DNA of 64,000 nucleotides from Streptomyces sp. AP-93 (GTDB taxonomy: Bacteria; Actinomycetota; Actinomycetes; Streptomycetales; Streptomycetaceae). Shown piece after piece: positions 26,151 through 36,145 of this stretch. The translations under genes were made by a program, and so were the position numbers. Under the pieces are notes generated by a model, which worked only from the letters and a program-made list of their open reading frames with translations, was not told the origin of the DNA and ran no database searches. Each line of letters begins with the position of its first letter. The first letter of the stretch is position 1. The stretch lies in the NCBI RefSeq assembly GCF_022808175.1, contig NZ_JALGBX010000005.1, positions 310,001-374,000 of the forward strand, in the 5' to 3' direction.

Positions 26151-27587
26151 CTACGACGGGGCGTGCAGCTCACCGGTCATCGCCACGCGGGCGTACCAGC
26201 GCGCGCTCGATTTGGGTGTGCGCTCCAGGGTCTCGTAGTCGACGTGGACCGCACCGAACCGCTTCGCGAACCCGTACGACCACTCGAAGTTGTCGAGCAG
26301 CGACCAGAGGAAATAGCCGCGCACGTCCACCCCGTCGGTGATCGCCCGGTGCACGGCGTCGAGGTGGGCGTGGATGTAGGCGGTCCGCTGCGGATCGTGG
26401 ACCGTGCCGTCCGGACCGACCTCGTCCTCGTACGCCGCCCCGTTCTCGCTGACCACGAGCGGCAGCCCGGGGTACCGGGCGGCGGTCCGGGTCAGCAGGT
26501 CGTACAGGGCGCTCGCGTCGACGGGCCAGCCCATCGCCGTACGTTCACCCGGTGCCCGGTGGAACGCCACGCCCTGCGCGCCCGGCCACGGCGAGTGCTC
26601 GCTGTCGCCGTGCCCGTCGTCCTGCGGCACCCCTTCGCCCTCCGTCGCGCGCGAGACGACCGTCGGGGTGTAGTAGTTCACGGCGAGCAGGTCCAGGGGC
26701 TGGTGCACCGTCGCGGTGTCACCGTCCCGGACGAAGGACCAGTCGGTCAGGTGCGCGGTGTCCGCGAGCAGGTCCTGCGGATAGGCGCCCTCCAGCATCG
26801 GGCCCAGCCAGATCCGGTTGCCGACGGCGTCGATGCGCCGGGCCGCCTCCCGGTCCTCGGGCGAGGGGGTCAGGGGACGGACCTCGTGGAGGTTGAGGGA
26901 GACCGCGACCCGGCCGTCCCCGGGCAGCGCCGCCCGCAGGGCCTGCACCGCGAGGCCGTGGCCGAGGTTGAGGTGGTGGGCCGCGCGCAGGGCGGCGACC
27001 GGGTCGGTCCGGCCCGGGGCGTGCACCCCGGAGGCGTAGCCGAGGAACGCGCTGCACCAGGGCTCGTTGAGGGTGATCCAGTGCTTCACCCGGTCTCCGA
27101 GGGCGTCGGCCACCAGGCCCGCGTACACGGCGAAGCGCTCGGCGGTCGCGCGCTCCGGCCAGCCACCCGCGTCCTCCAGGTCCTGGGGGAGGTCCCAGTG
27201 GTAGAGGGTGAGGGCGGGGGTGACACCGGCGGCGAGCAGCTCGTCCACCAGCCTGCGGTAGAAGTCGAGGCCCTTCTGCACCGCCGGCCCCCGGCCGGTC
27301 GGCTGGACGCGCGACCAGGAGACGGAGAACCGATAGGCACCCAGGCCGAGTTCGGACATCAGCCGGACGTCTTCGGAGGACCGGTGGTAGTGGTCCACGG
27401 CCACGTCACCGGTGTGGCCTTCGAAGACCTTGCCCGGGGTGTGGGCGAAGGTGTCCCAGATGGACGGAGTCCGTCCGTCCTCGCGGGCGGCGCCCTCGAT
27501 CTGGTACGCGGCGGTGGCCGTGCCCCACAGGAAGCCGGCGGGGAAGGAACGGACGGCGGTGAGCGGCCGGGTGTCGGACGCGGTCAT
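26151..27587 (-). CDS. bglC: GH1 beta-glucosidase of the cellobiose system
   Basis: A 478-residue intracellular glycosidase that cleaves imported cellobiose/cellotriose to glucose by the retaining mechanism. Acid/base Glu175 (TLNEPW) and nucleophile Glu381 (VSENGAAY) are present, and [14 protein letters not shown] marks GH1. No signal peptide. It is the last gene of cebE-cebF-cebG-bglC, 94 nt after cebG. In Streptomyces this order is conserved and BglC also lowers the level of the CebR inducer. The ATG at 27587 follows a GGAG-type site. Confidence 0.94.
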   Translation of the reverse strand: MTASDTRPLTAVRSFPAGFLWGTATAAYQIEGAAREDGRTPSIWDTFAHTPGKVFEGHTGDVAVDHYHRSSEDVRLMSELGLGAYRFSVSWSRVQPTGRGPAVQKGLDFYRRLVDELLAAGVTPALTLYHWDLPQDLEDAGGWPERATAERFAVYAGLVADALGDRVKHWITLNEPWCSAFLGYASGVHAPGRTDPVAALRAAHHLNLGHGLAVQALRAALPGDGRVAVSLNLHEVRPLTPSPEDREAARRIDAVGNRIWLGPMLEGAYPQDLLADTAHLTDWSFVRDGDTATVHQPLDLLAVNYYTPTVVSRATEGEGVPQDDGHGDSEHSPWPGAQGVAFHRAPGERTAMGWPVDASALYDLLTRTAARYPGLPLVVSENGAAYEDEVGPDGTVHDPQRTAYIHAHLDAVHRAITDGVDVRGYFLWSLLDNFEWSYGFAKRFGAVHVDYETLERTPKSSARWYARVAMTGELHAPS

Positions 27588-27681
27588 AGGAGAGGGCTCC
27601 CCACTCGAATGCGGATGAGGTGGATGAGGCGGATGAGGCGGGTAAGGCGCGCAGGGAAGGCAGGGCTGCGTCGCGGGCCGG

Positions 27682-28536
27682 TCAGTTCTTGACGGCGCCG
27701 GCGGTGATGCCGCCCACGATGTGCTTGCCGAGCACGGCGAAGACCAGAAGCAGCGGCAGCGTCGATATGAGCGCGCCGGTCAGCACGACGGCCTGGTCGA
27801 CCGTGTGGGCTCCCGCGCCGAGGCCGGCCAGGGCGACCTGGAGGGTCGGATTCCCGTCCGGGGTCAGCGCGATGAACGGCCAGAAGAAGTCGTTCCAGGC
27901 CTGGACGAAGACCAGCATCCCGAGGACCGCCATCGCGGGCCGGGCCACCGGGAAGACCACGTGCCAGATGATGCGCAGGCTGTGCGCACCGTCCATCCTG
28001 GCCGCTTCCACCAGCTCCGCCGGCAACGCCTCGATGAGGTACTGCCGCATGAAGAACACGCCGAAGGCGGCGACCAGCGAGGGCAGGACGACCGACTGGA
28101 GTTGATCGACCCAGCCCAGATCGGTGATGATCTGATAGAGCGGGATCACACTGAGCTGCGGCGGAATCGTCATGGTCGCCACCACCAGGGCCAGCAGGGC
28201 GCCCCGGCCCTTGAAGGCCAGTTTGGCGAAGGCGAAGCCGGCCAGGGTGGAGAACAGGACGGTGGACAGGGCCACCAGCCCGGCCACGACGGTCGTGTTG
28301 ACCAGCGCCTCGCCCATGTCGACCTGGTTCCAGGCGAAGGAGAGGTTGTCGAAGAGCCGGGGACCGGGCAGGAGCGGGGCCGGGGCCTCGACCACCCGCT
28401 CGCCGGTGTGGGAGGCGGCTACGAGGTTCCAGTACAGCGGGAAGAGGGAGACGAGGGCAGCCAGGCCGAGGAGGACGTACGTCAGCGGTCCCGCGTGGTG
28501 CTGACGGCCTGCCGACTGGCGGAACATGCGGGCCAT
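27682..28536 (-). CDS. cebG: cellobiose/cellotriose ABC permease CebG
   Basis: A 284-residue carbohydrate ABC permease (MalG type) with six membrane segments. The coupling EAA loop reads [25 protein letters not shown]. It pairs with CebF in the membrane and takes cellobiose or cellotriose from the lipoprotein CebE. The ATPase is expected to be the shared MsiK encoded elsewhere; none is in this window. The ATG lies 3 nt after the cebF stop, so the two are translated together. Confidence 0.93.
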   Translation of the reverse strand: MARMFRQSAGRQHHAGPLTYVLLGLAALVSLFPLYWNLVAASHTGERVVEAPAPLLPGPRLFDNLSFAWNQVDMGEALVNTTVVAGLVALSTVLFSTLAGFAFAKLAFKGRGALLALVVATMTIPPQLSVIPLYQIITDLGWVDQLQSVVLPSLVAAFGVFFMRQYLIEALPAELVEAARMDGAHSLRIIWHVVFPVARPAMAVLGMLVFVQAWNDFFWPFIALTPDGNPTLQVALAGLGAGAHTVDQAVVLTGALISTLPLLLVFAVLGKHIVGGITAGAVKN

Positions 28537-28539
28537 GGC

Positions 28540-29598
28540 TCAGCTCCCCGACTTCTTGCGCTTGTGGTGCGAGCGGGTGATCAGCGTCTGGATGCCGCCG
28601 ATGAGAAGGAGGAGCAGCAGCATGACCCACGCGATGGCGGAGGCCTGGCCCAGCGCGCCGGTCACCCACCCCTTCTCGTACATGAGCAGGCTCAGCGTCT
28701 GGAACTGGTTCCCGCTGCCCCCGCTGATGCCGACACTGCCGCCGAAGAGCATCGGCTCGCCGAACAGCTGCGTGGCACCGATGGTGGAGACGATGACCGT
28801 GAAGAGGATCGTCGGCCGGATGGAGGGGATGGTGACGCTGAGGAACTGGCGCAGGCGCGAGGCGCCGTCCAGTGCGGCGGCCTCGTAGAGGTCCTGCGGT
28901 ACGGCTTGCATCGCCGCCAGGTAGATGAGCGCGTTGTAGCCCGTCCAGCGCCAGGTCACGATCGTCGAAATCGCGATCTGAGCGGGCCACTTGGAAGATT
29001 CCCAGGCAACCGGCTCGAAACCGGCCCAGCCCAGGACCGTGTTGATCAGCCCGTAGTCGGTGTTGAAGAGTTGGGCGAAGACGAGCGTCGCCGCCGCGAT
29101 CGAGGTGGCGTACGGGGCGAGGACCGCGACGCGGAAGAAACCCCGGCCGCGAAGCCGGTAGTTGAGCAGGTGCGCGAGGCCGAGGGCCATCAGCAGCTGC
29201 GGAACGGTGGAGATCACGCCGATGGTGAAGGTGTTGGCAAGCGCGTTCCAGAAGAACTCGCTGGTCGCCAGGGAACTATAGTTCTCCAGCCCCTTCCACT
29301 GCGCGCTGCCGCCGAGCTCGACCCGGTGGAGCGAGAGCCAGCCCGTGTAGATCAGCGGGAAGAGGCCGAAGGCCGCGAAGGTGAGGAAGAAGGGGGCGAC
29401 GAAGACGTAGGGGACCGCCTTCAGCTCCAGCCGGCGGAGCACACGACGCCGGCCGGCCCGGCCGGACGGGCGCCCGGGGGAGTCGGGGGAGTCGGGGGAG
29501 CCGGGGGAGCTTGGGGAGCTTGGGGAGGGAGCGAGGGCGGGGCCGGCGTCGCAGGGCGGTTCCGGGCTACCGTTCGTCGCCCGTACGGAGGTGGCCAC
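28540..29598 (-). CDS. cebF: cellobiose/cellotriose ABC permease CebF
   Basis: A 352-residue MalF-type ABC permease. A Pro/Ser-rich cytoplasmic N-terminus of ~50 residues (SSPGSPDSPDSPGRPSGRAG) precedes six membrane segments. The EAA loop is YEAAALDGASRLRQFLSVTIPSIRP. A short periplasmic-side-type loop LHRVELGGSAQWKGLENY follows TM1. Partner of CebG and CebE; lies between them in the operon. Orthologues in Streptomyces import cellobiose and cellotriose. Confidence 0.93.
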   Translation of the reverse strand: MATSVRATNGSPEPPCDAGPALAPSPSSPSSPGSPDSPDSPGRPSGRAGRRRVLRRLELKAVPYVFVAPFFLTFAAFGLFPLIYTGWLSLHRVELGGSAQWKGLENYSSLATSEFFWNALANTFTIGVISTVPQLLMALGLAHLLNYRLRGRGFFRVAVLAPYATSIAAATLVFAQLFNTDYGLINTVLGWAGFEPVAWESSKWPAQIAISTIVTWRWTGYNALIYLAAMQAVPQDLYEAAALDGASRLRQFLSVTIPSIRPTILFTVIVSTIGATQLFGEPMLFGGSVGISGGSGNQFQTLSLLMYEKGWVTGALGQASAIAWVMLLLLLLIGGIQTLITRSHHKRKKSGS

Positions 29599-29645
29599 GG
29601 AGGGCGTCCTTCCAGGTGGGTGCGTGCGGGTGGGGCGGACGGTGA

Positions 29646-29678
29646 CGGCCCGCTGCCCATGGGGGAGGCGGCGGGCCG
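29646..29678 (-). other. intercistronic hairpin between cebE and cebF
   Basis: CGGCCCGC (29646-29653) pairs with GCGGGCCG (29671-29678) in the 94-nt gap after cebE. Such hairpins after binding-protein genes commonly stabilise the upstream mRNA so that the lipoprotein is made in excess; that role is inferred. Confidence 0.5.
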
Positions 29679-29692
29679 CGACACGGTCCCCG

Positions 29693-31072
29693 CTACTGGT
29701 CGATCTTGTCGTCGACCAGCTTCTTGACGTTCTCCCAGGCCTTCGCCGGGTCGGTGCCGCGCTGCTCGATGTCGAGGATGCCGTTGTCGGTGAGGAAGGT
29801 CTTCACCTGGCCGTCCCAGCGGCTGATCGGGGCGGGCGTGATGCCGGCCGCGGCCTCCGAGTAGATCTTGCCGACCGGGGTGTCGCCGAAGTACGGCAGC
29901 TTGGCGTCCTGGACCGCCGCCGAGGTGAGCGTGTCCTTGGTGGAGGGGATGTTGCCGTTCACGCCGAAGACCTTGGCGTGCTGCGCCGGTGCGGTGAGCC
30001 AGGCGGCGAGCTCGGCCGCCTCCTTGGCGTGCTTGCCCGATTTCGGCACGGCGAGGAACGACCCGCCCCAGTTGCCGGCCACGGGCGGTGCGGCGATGTC
30101 CCACTTCCCCTGGTTCTCCGGGCCCGCCTGGTCCTTGATGATGCCCGTCATCCAGCTGGGGCAGGCGACGGTGGCGAACTTCGAGTTCTTGAAGGCCGCG
30201 TTCCAGGTGCCCTTCTCGTCGAACTGGCGCAGCTTGCCCGTCAGTTCGCCCTTCGTCGCCGCCACGGCGGTGTCCCACGCCTTCTTCACGCCCGGGCTGT
30301 TCTCGTAGTCCAGCTCGCCCTTGGTGCTGGCGTACTGCACGGGCTGGCTGGAGATCACCGCGTTGAACAGGCCGCTGGCGGAGTCGTGGAAGGAGGTCCC
30401 TTCGGGGGCGCTTCTCTTGTACGTCTCGCCGGTCTCGATGAACTTCGCCCAGTCGCCGGCCCAGAGCTTGGCGACCTCGGTGCGATCGGTCGGGAGCTTG
30501 GCCTGGGCGAAGAGGTCCTTGTTGTAGCAGATGGCCATCGGGCCGATGTCCGTGCCGAGGCCGATGACCTTGCCGTCGCCCGTGGTGGCCTGCTTGACCT
30601 TCCAGTCGAGGAACGCGCCGAGGTCGGCGCCGCCCGTCGTGCCGAGGTCGGTCCACTTGTCCGCCATGGCCGGACCGGTCGCCTCCGCGATGTAGCCCAC
30701 CTCCAGGGCCTGGATGTCCGCGAGGCCGCTGTCGCGGGAGAGCCGCAGTTTGAGCGTGTCCCAGTACTTCTGGCCGTCCGCGACGTTCGACTCTTCGATC
30801 TTGATGTTCGGGTGGGCCTTCTCGTACTCCGCGTAGAGCTTGGCCCCGGTGGCGTTGTCGTAGCCGAAGGAGCCGAAGGTGCCGATCCGCAGCGTGATCT
30901 GCTCGCCGCCGGCCGCGCCGTCTCCCTTGCCCTTGCCCTTGTCGCCGTCGCCGTCGCCGTCGCTGCCGCAGCCGGCGAGCAGGGCCGCACCGGTCGCCAC
31001 GACGGCGACCGCGGCGACCGCGTTGATCGCGGTGCGGCGTCCGCGTCCGTGTCTGCTGCTGGAAGTGCGCAT
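29693..31072 (-). CDS. cebE: cellobiose/cellotriose-binding lipoprotein CebE
   Basis: A 459-residue solute-binding lipoprotein. The signal peptide ends in the lipobox LLAGC, with lipidated Cys35, followed by a GSDGDGDGDKGKGKGDG linker. The mature part is a cluster-B sugar-binding protein (ITLRIGTFGSFGYDNATGAKLY, GLGTDIGPMAICYNKDLF, CPSWMTGIIKDQAG). It captures cello-oligosaccharides outside the membrane and passes them to CebFG. ATG 31072 has a GAGGAG site 7 nt upstream. A perfect CebR box lies 119 bp upstream, so it is repressed until cellobiose is present. Confidence 0.94.
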   Translation of the reverse strand: MRTSSSRHGRGRRTAINAVAAVAVVATGAALLAGCGSDGDGDGDKGKGKGDGAAGGEQITLRIGTFGSFGYDNATGAKLYAEYEKAHPNIKIEESNVADGQKYWDTLKLRLSRDSGLADIQALEVGYIAEATGPAMADKWTDLGTTGGADLGAFLDWKVKQATTGDGKVIGLGTDIGPMAICYNKDLFAQAKLPTDRTEVAKLWAGDWAKFIETGETYKRSAPEGTSFHDSASGLFNAVISSQPVQYASTKGELDYENSPGVKKAWDTAVAATKGELTGKLRQFDEKGTWNAAFKNSKFATVACPSWMTGIIKDQAGPENQGKWDIAAPPVAGNWGGSFLAVPKSGKHAKEAAELAAWLTAPAQHAKVFGVNGNIPSTKDTLTSAAVQDAKLPYFGDTPVGKIYSEAAAGITPAPISRWDGQVKTFLTDNGILDIEQRGTDPAKAWENVKKLVDDKIDQ

Positions 31073-31190
31073 TCCACTCTCCTCGTCCAAGGTGGTGCTC
31101 GTTGTGCGCCAGGGGGTCCGGCGGGCGGGTTCGCGGCTCGGCGAGGGCCCTGCCAGGACCTGATGTGAAGGTCGTTCTCGCATCCCAGAG

Positions 31191-31204
31191 TGGGAGCGCT
31201 CCCA
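31191..31204. promoter_or_regulatory. CebR box upstream of cebEFG-bglC
   Basis: TGGGAGCGCTCCCA, the perfect 14-bp palindrome known as the CebR operator in Streptomyces. It stands 119 bp before the cebE start. Confidence 0.93.
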
Positions 31205-31365
31205 CGTCGTTGCCGGAAGATTGCTGCTTGGTGGGTGCGGGTGTCAAGACGTGAACGCGAATTCGTGACGTGACGGCCTCCGGTGCCCCTCAAGCCCCGC
31301 TTTCCGGCGGGGCGTCGTCGGGCCCTGAACGCGGCCATGGCACCGGGCCGAGATCGTGAGTATTG

Positions 31366-31379
31366 TGGGAGCGCTCCCA
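31366..31379. promoter_or_regulatory. CebR box upstream of cebR
   Basis: A second perfect TGGGAGCGCTCCCA, 142 bp before the cebR GTG and 175 bp from the first box. It implies that CebR also controls its own gene. Confidence 0.9.
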
Positions 31380-31520
31380 CTCGGTCTCCCGGGCATCGGA
31401 TCGGCGTAACGTGTTCCGCGTGAGACGGGGGCGGGATCCGCTTCTTACCTGATCAGCCGCGACCGGCCCGGGCACGCACGGGCCCGGAGCGCGAGAGCGC
31501 ACGACGGGAGTTCGAGACAC

Positions 31521-32573
31521 GTGAGCGGACGGCAGAACGGCAGACCCACCCTGGAAGAGGTCGCGGCCCTGGCCGGTGTCGGCCGGGGTACGGTCTCCCG
31601 GGTGATCAACGGCTCGCCACGGGTGAGCGAGCAGGCCAGGGACGCCGTCGCCCGAGCCGTCGCCGAGCTGGGGTACGTACCCAATCAGGCGGCCAGGGCG
31701 CTGGCCGGGAGCCGGACCGACGCGGTCGCCCTTGTCATCCCGGAGGCCGAGGCCAGGCTGTTCTCGGAGCCGTACTTCCTCGACCTCATCCGCGGGGTCA
31801 GTGCGGAACTGGCCGAAGCCGACAAGCAGTTGCTGCTCACCCTGGTTCGGACCGAGGTCGAACGCCGGCGGTTCGAGGACTACCTGGCCGCCCAGCGGGT
31901 CGACGGCGTGCTGCTGGCATCCGTCCATGGCGACGACCCGCTGCCGGACCGGATCGCACGACTGGGGCTGCCGGTCGTCATGAACGGGCGGCGCTCCGAG
32001 GCCGAACCCGTCGCCTACGTGGACTCCGACAACATCGGCGCGGGACGGGCGGCCGTCGCCCACCTGGTGGGGCGGGGCCGGAGCAGGATCGCGACCATCA
32101 GCGGGCCGCTCGACATGTACGTGGCCCGGGCGCGTCTGGGCGGCTACCGCGCGGGGCTCGCAGAAGCCGGGTTCCGGCCCGACGAGTCGCTGGTGGCGAC
32201 CGCGGACTTCACCGAGGAGGGCGGCCGTCTGGCGATGCGCGAGCTCCTGGAGCGTGCCCCCGGCCTGGACGCGGTCTTCGCCGCCTCCGACGTGATGGCG
32301 GCCGGCGCGCGCGGGGTGCTGCGCGAGGCCGGGCGGCGGATCCCCGAGGACGTGGCCCTCGTGGGCGTCGACGACTCCGCGGTGGCCCGCCTGATGGACC
32401 CGCCCCTGACGAGCGTGCGCCAGCCGATCGAGGAGATGGGCCGCACGATGACCCGGCTGCTGCTCCAGAAGATCGCGGACGCGCCGGGGGCCGGCTCCGT
32501 GTCGGCGCAGGAGACGGGCGAGGAGCCGCGCAGGGTCCTCCCGACGGAACTGATCGTGCGCGATTCGTCCTGA
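31521..32573 (+). CDS. cebR: LacI-family cellulose-utilisation repressor CebR
   Basis: A 350-residue LacI regulator: N-terminal HTH (TLEEVAALAGVGRGTVSRVIN) and hinge helix (PNQAARALAGSRT), then a periplasmic-binding-protein-like inducer domain (ALVIPEAEARLF to VGVDDSAVARLMDPPLTSVRQP). CebR represses uptake genes and cellulases; cellobiose or cellotriose releases it. It is divergent from cebE, the conserved arrangement, and has perfect boxes on both sides. GTG 31521 follows a GGGAG site about 9 nt upstream. A short tail before LPTELIVRDS is Gly/Glu-rich. Confidence 0.94.
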   Translation: MSGRQNGRPTLEEVAALAGVGRGTVSRVINGSPRVSEQARDAVARAVAELGYVPNQAARALAGSRTDAVALVIPEAEARLFSEPYFLDLIRGVSAELAEADKQLLLTLVRTEVERRRFEDYLAAQRVDGVLLASVHGDDPLPDRIARLGLPVVMNGRRSEAEPVAYVDSDNIGAGRAAVAHLVGRGRSRIATISGPLDMYVARARLGGYRAGLAEAGFRPDESLVATADFTEEGGRLAMRELLERAPGLDAVFAASDVMAAGARGVLREAGRRIPEDVALVGVDDSAVARLMDPPLTSVRQPIEEMGRTMTRLLLQKIADAPGAGSVSAQETGEEPRRVLPTELIVRDSS

Positions 32574-32588
32574 GGCGGGATCCCTCCC

Positions 32589-32636
32589 GGATCCGGATCC
32601 GGTTCCGGTTCCGGTTCCGGTTCCGGTTCCGGTTCC
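32589..32636. repeat. hexamer microsatellite after cebR
   Basis: Two copies of ggatcc (32589-32600) followed by six perfect copies of ggttcc (32601-32636), 15 bp past the cebR stop. Non-coding, prone to slippage; no terminator was recognised here. Confidence 0.9.
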
Positions 32637-32733
32637 CCAGAGCGTGCCGCGGCCGGAGCCGTACGGAATCCAGAGGTTTCCGTACGCCTCCGGCCCATGC
32701 GCGGGGCGGGGCGGTCAGCTCACCGGCGGCGGG

Positions 32734-34530
32734 TCACAGCGCCGGGTGGGCGTTCTTCATGAGCTCCTGGAACTGGGCCGAGAACCACTGGCCCGACAGC
32801 GGCGCGTTCTGGAGAGACCCCGACATGCTGTTGCCGTTGCGCGCGTTGCCCGTGTACGTCGGGTCGCACATGCGGTCGAAGCCCTTGCCCTCGTCGTTCG
32901 GGATCTCCCTGCTCGCCCCGTCCGACTCGCCCGGCGGCTTGATCCACACGTAGGCGTCGATGCCCGCCGCCGGGGCGGCCTGCGGCCGCTCGCCGAGGCC
33001 GGCGCCCGACTGGTTGCACCAGTTGCCGAGGTGGATGCGCCGGTCGTAGCGGCCGCCGTTGACGTAGGTGTCCACGCTCGTCAGCGCGCCGGGTCCGCTC
33101 GGCCGTGCCGTGCCGCCCCAGCCGTTGCGCGAAGTGTCGATCAGCATGCCGAGGTTGGCGTCGAAGCCCAGGGAGACCAGCTTGGTGCGCATGGCCTGGG
33201 CGTACGAGAGCTCGTCCGTGTACCGGTTCCAGTCGACCCACTTCGACTGGCGTACGGAGGTGCCGTTGACGGAGTCCTCGATCTTGAAGTGGTCCTCCTT
33301 CAGGGCGCTGTAGTTGGCCGTGTTCACGATGAAGCCGTGCACCTTGGCGAGGGTGGAGCCCTCGGCGGTCGCCGCCTGCTTGAACATGTCCGCGGAGGCG
33401 CCGAAGTTGTCGTCCCAGCCGAGCCAGCCGTGGTGTCCCGCGTCCACGTAGTTGTAGACGTTGGCGATCGAGCCCAGCTTGTTCAGTGCGTAACCGACCC
33501 CCTTGACGTAGTTGCCGTTTGCCTTCATCACGTCGCAGTTGGCCGTGGCCGTCGGGCGTCCCGAGACGTTGGTGACGAGGTTCGGCAGCGAGTCGATCTC
33601 GACGGTGGTGACGATCCGCAGCCCCGCGTACTTGGAGTCGGCGAGGATCGCGGCGATCGGGTCGATGTAGTTGGTCTTGTACGTGTCGATCTCGGTCGGT
33701 CCAAGCTCGCCGTTGGAGGCGAGCGCGGCGCAGTCCCGTCCGGGCAGGTTGTAGATCACCAGCTGGACGACGAGCTCGCCGCTGGCCTTCTGCGCCAGCG
33801 CCGCGTCCAGGTGGGCGCGCAGACCCATCGAGCCGCTCGTACCCGCGATGGCGGCGGTGCGGTCCAGCCAGACACCGGTGGGCTGGTTCGACACCCTGGT
33901 ACCGCCCGGCTCGGCGGCGGCCTTGGCGGACCACTCGGGGTTCACGTACACCTTGGCACCGGCGTACGGGTTGTCGGCCTTGCCGCCCGACGGAGGCGGG
34001 GTGGTGGGCGGTGTGGTGGGTGGCGTGGTGGGCGGTGTCGTCGGGGGAGTGGTCGGCGGCTGGGTCGGGTCGGTCGCTCCGTTGCAGGTGACGCCGCCCA
34101 GCTTGAACGTCGCGGGCACGGCGTTCGTACCGCCGTGCGCACCGTTGAAGCCGAAGGAGGTCGAACCGCCCGTGGCCAGATTCCCGTTGTACGAGAGGCT
34201 CTTGGCGGTCACGGCGGCCCCGGACTGGCTGATCGTGGCGTTCCAGCCCTGGGTGACCTGCTGGCCGTTCGCGTAGGACCACTCCAGGGTCCAGGAGGCG
34301 ATCGGGTCACCGGTGTTGGTGATGATCACGTTCGCGCCGAACCCGGTGTTCCACTGGTTCGTGATCTGGTACTCGACCTTGCAGCCCGCGGTGGCGGCGC
34401 CGGCGGAGGCGCCGAACACGGTGGCGGTGGCGCCGGCGGCGGTGACGAGGCCGAGGGCCGCCAACAGGGCGGTGCGGCTGGTCGTACGGGACGTGGTGCG
34501 GGGAGTCGTACCGAGTGCTGTGCGGCTCAT
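32734..34530 (-). CDS. secreted CBM2-GH6 cellulase (cellobiohydrolase type)
   Basis: A 598-residue secreted enzyme: signal peptide (TALLAALGLVTAAGATATVFGA), an N-terminal CBM2 cellulose-binding module bounded by Cys50 and a Cys near 148, a TTPP-repeat linker, and a ~410-residue GH6 domain (YVNPEWSAKAAAEPGG, TVEIDSLPNLVTN, MLIDTSRNGWGGTARP). The insertions resemble exo-acting GH6 enzymes such as Thermobifida Cel6B, which release cellobiose from the non-reducing end by inversion. It begins 16 nt after the GH5 stop with a GAAAGG site, so the two cellulases form one CebR-controlled operon. Confidence 0.92.
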   Translation of the reverse strand: MSRTALGTTPRTTSRTTSRTALLAALGLVTAAGATATVFGASAGAATAGCKVEYQITNQWNTGFGANVIITNTGDPIASWTLEWSYANGQQVTQGWNATISQSGAAVTAKSLSYNGNLATGGSTSFGFNGAHGGTNAVPATFKLGGVTCNGATDPTQPPTTPPTTPPTTPPTTPPTTPPPSGGKADNPYAGAKVYVNPEWSAKAAAEPGGTRVSNQPTGVWLDRTAAIAGTSGSMGLRAHLDAALAQKASGELVVQLVIYNLPGRDCAALASNGELGPTEIDTYKTNYIDPIAAILADSKYAGLRIVTTVEIDSLPNLVTNVSGRPTATANCDVMKANGNYVKGVGYALNKLGSIANVYNYVDAGHHGWLGWDDNFGASADMFKQAATAEGSTLAKVHGFIVNTANYSALKEDHFKIEDSVNGTSVRQSKWVDWNRYTDELSYAQAMRTKLVSLGFDANLGMLIDTSRNGWGGTARPSGPGALTSVDTYVNGGRYDRRIHLGNWCNQSGAGLGERPQAAPAAGIDAYVWIKPPGESDGASREIPNDEGKGFDRMCDPTYTGNARNGNSMSGSLQNAPLSGQWFSAQFQELMKNAHPAL

Positions 34531-34546
34531 TTTGGTGGGATGCCTT

Positions 34547-36097
34547 TCAGTTCAGGGCGCGCAGGTGGTCGCGCAGCCCGGTGCCGAATGCGGTGGGGGT
34601 GCCGTCGTAGGAGCTGATCAGGGCCGGTCCGGAGTTGCAGTTCCAGGTGTTCCAGGTCCAGCCGAGGTACGACAGGGAGCGGTCGTCGAACCACTTCATG
34701 ACGCGGTCGATGAACGCGTGTGCGCAGGTGTTCTCGCCGATCTCACCCGCCACGAGGGGGACCCGGGCGGCGACCGGGGCGAGAGTGGAGTCCCAACACG
34801 CCTCATTGGCACAGGTGTTGAAGTTGTAGACGTGCCAGGCCGCGGCCAGATTGCCCGTCGGGTCGGTGGGGGAGTGGGTGAGCCACTGGCTCAGGTCGTT
34901 GGAGTACGCGATGCCGGGCACCAGTACGAGATTGCGGGCGCCGGTCGCGCGGACGGCGTCCACCAGGTCCTGCATGCCGGCGACCTCGTAGCCGATGCCC
35001 GGACAGGTGCCGCCGTCGCGCCAGCAGGTCCAGGCCTGGGCGGTGGTGGAGGTGGCCCGGTCCGGATAGGGCTCGTTGAACAGGTCGAAGACGACCCGCC
35101 GGTCGTTCTTGAAGGTGTTCGCCACCGAGGTCCAGAACGCCGGGGTGTACTGGGCGTCCGGCATCGGCTTCTGACAGGACGCGTGGACGTCCGCGCATCC
35201 GGAGGAGTTGCCGGTGTACTGGCCGTACGTCCAGTGCAGTTCGACGACCGGGGTCATGCCGTGCGCGAGGACCCGGTCGACCAGTCCTTTGACGGCGTCG
35301 GTGTAGTTCGTGCCCCGGTACTCGGGCTTGATGTTGTCGAGGCCGAGCCAGCACTCCTCGTTGAGGGGGATGCGGACCGTGTTGGCCTTCCAGTCGGAGA
35401 TGGCGCGCACCGAGGCGTCGTCGACGGGACCGTCGAAGATGCCGTGGCCCTGGACGCACATGTACTCGGCCCCGGAGCGGTTGACGCCGAGGAGGCGACG
35501 CGTGGCACCGGCCCGGTCGGTCAGGCGGTTGCCGGTGACGCTCAGTTCGGGCGCCCCGGAAGTCGGGCCGGTCGGTGTGGGGGTGGGTGTGGGCGTCGGG
35601 CCCGTGGGCGTGGGCGTGGGCGTGGGGACGGTCGGTGTGGGTGTGGGTGTGGGCGTCGGAGCGGGTCCGGGCCCGGCGTCGGTGGTGCAGACGGCTCCGC
35701 CCAGCGTGAACACGCCGGGCGCCGTATTGACGCCCGACCACGAGGCGATGAAACCGGTGGTCACGCTCGCGCCGGTGCCGAGCGTGGCGTTCCAGCTCTC
35801 GTTCGCAGCGGTGACGGCTGACCCGGTCTGGGACCACTTGGCGCCCCAGCCCTGACCGAGGGTCTGGCCGGCCGGGAAGCCGAAGCCGAGGCTCCAGCCG
35901 TTCAGCGCGGAGCCGGTGTTGGTGACGGTGACCGAACCCTGGAATCCGCCGGCCCATTGGCCGACGACCGAGTACGTCACCGTGCAGGAAGGTGAGGCCG
36001 CGGCTCCTGCGGCCGTACCCATGAAGGCGAGCGCACAGCTCGCCATCGCGAGTGCTGCCGTTGCGAGCAGCGCGGACGTGCGTGGGGGGTGTCGCAT
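34547..36097 (-). CDS. secreted CBM2-GH5 endoglucanase
   Basis: A 516-residue secreted cellulase: signal peptide (ALLATAALAMASCALAFMGTA), CBM2 with Cys38/Cys137, a Pro-Thr repeat linker (about 145-180), and a GH5 catalytic domain with acid/base Glu342 (DLFNEPYPD) and nucleophile Glu452 (VAGEIGENT). It should cut internal beta-1,4 links in cellulose. ATG 36097 is chosen for the AAGGA site 7 nt upstream and because it starts the signal peptide. First gene of the cellulase operon, with a perfect CebR box 182 bp upstream and a degenerate one at 49 bp. Confidence 0.93.
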   Translation of the reverse strand: MRHPPRTSALLATAALAMASCALAFMGTAAGAAASPSCTVTYSVVGQWAGGFQGSVTVTNTGSALNGWSLGFGFPAGQTLGQGWGAKWSQTGSAVTAANESWNATLGTGASVTTGFIASWSGVNTAPGVFTLGGAVCTTDAGPGPAPTPTPTPTPTVPTPTPTPTGPTPTPTPTPTGPTSGAPELSVTGNRLTDRAGATRRLLGVNRSGAEYMCVQGHGIFDGPVDDASVRAISDWKANTVRIPLNEECWLGLDNIKPEYRGTNYTDAVKGLVDRVLAHGMTPVVELHWTYGQYTGNSSGCADVHASCQKPMPDAQYTPAFWTSVANTFKNDRRVVFDLFNEPYPDRATSTTAQAWTCWRDGGTCPGIGYEVAGMQDLVDAVRATGARNLVLVPGIAYSNDLSQWLTHSPTDPTGNLAAAWHVYNFNTCANEACWDSTLAPVAARVPLVAGEIGENTCAHAFIDRVMKWFDDRSLSYLGWTWNTWNCNSGPALISSYDGTPTAFGTGLRDHLRALN

Positions 36098-36145
36098 GAG
36101 CGAGTCCTTGCAGCGAGGGCACGCTTCTGACGGCGCGCCGACTGA

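Noticed and set aside
27721-29727. A 668-codon open frame on the plus strand
   Set aside because: Antisense to cebG and cebF; no start signals or domains.
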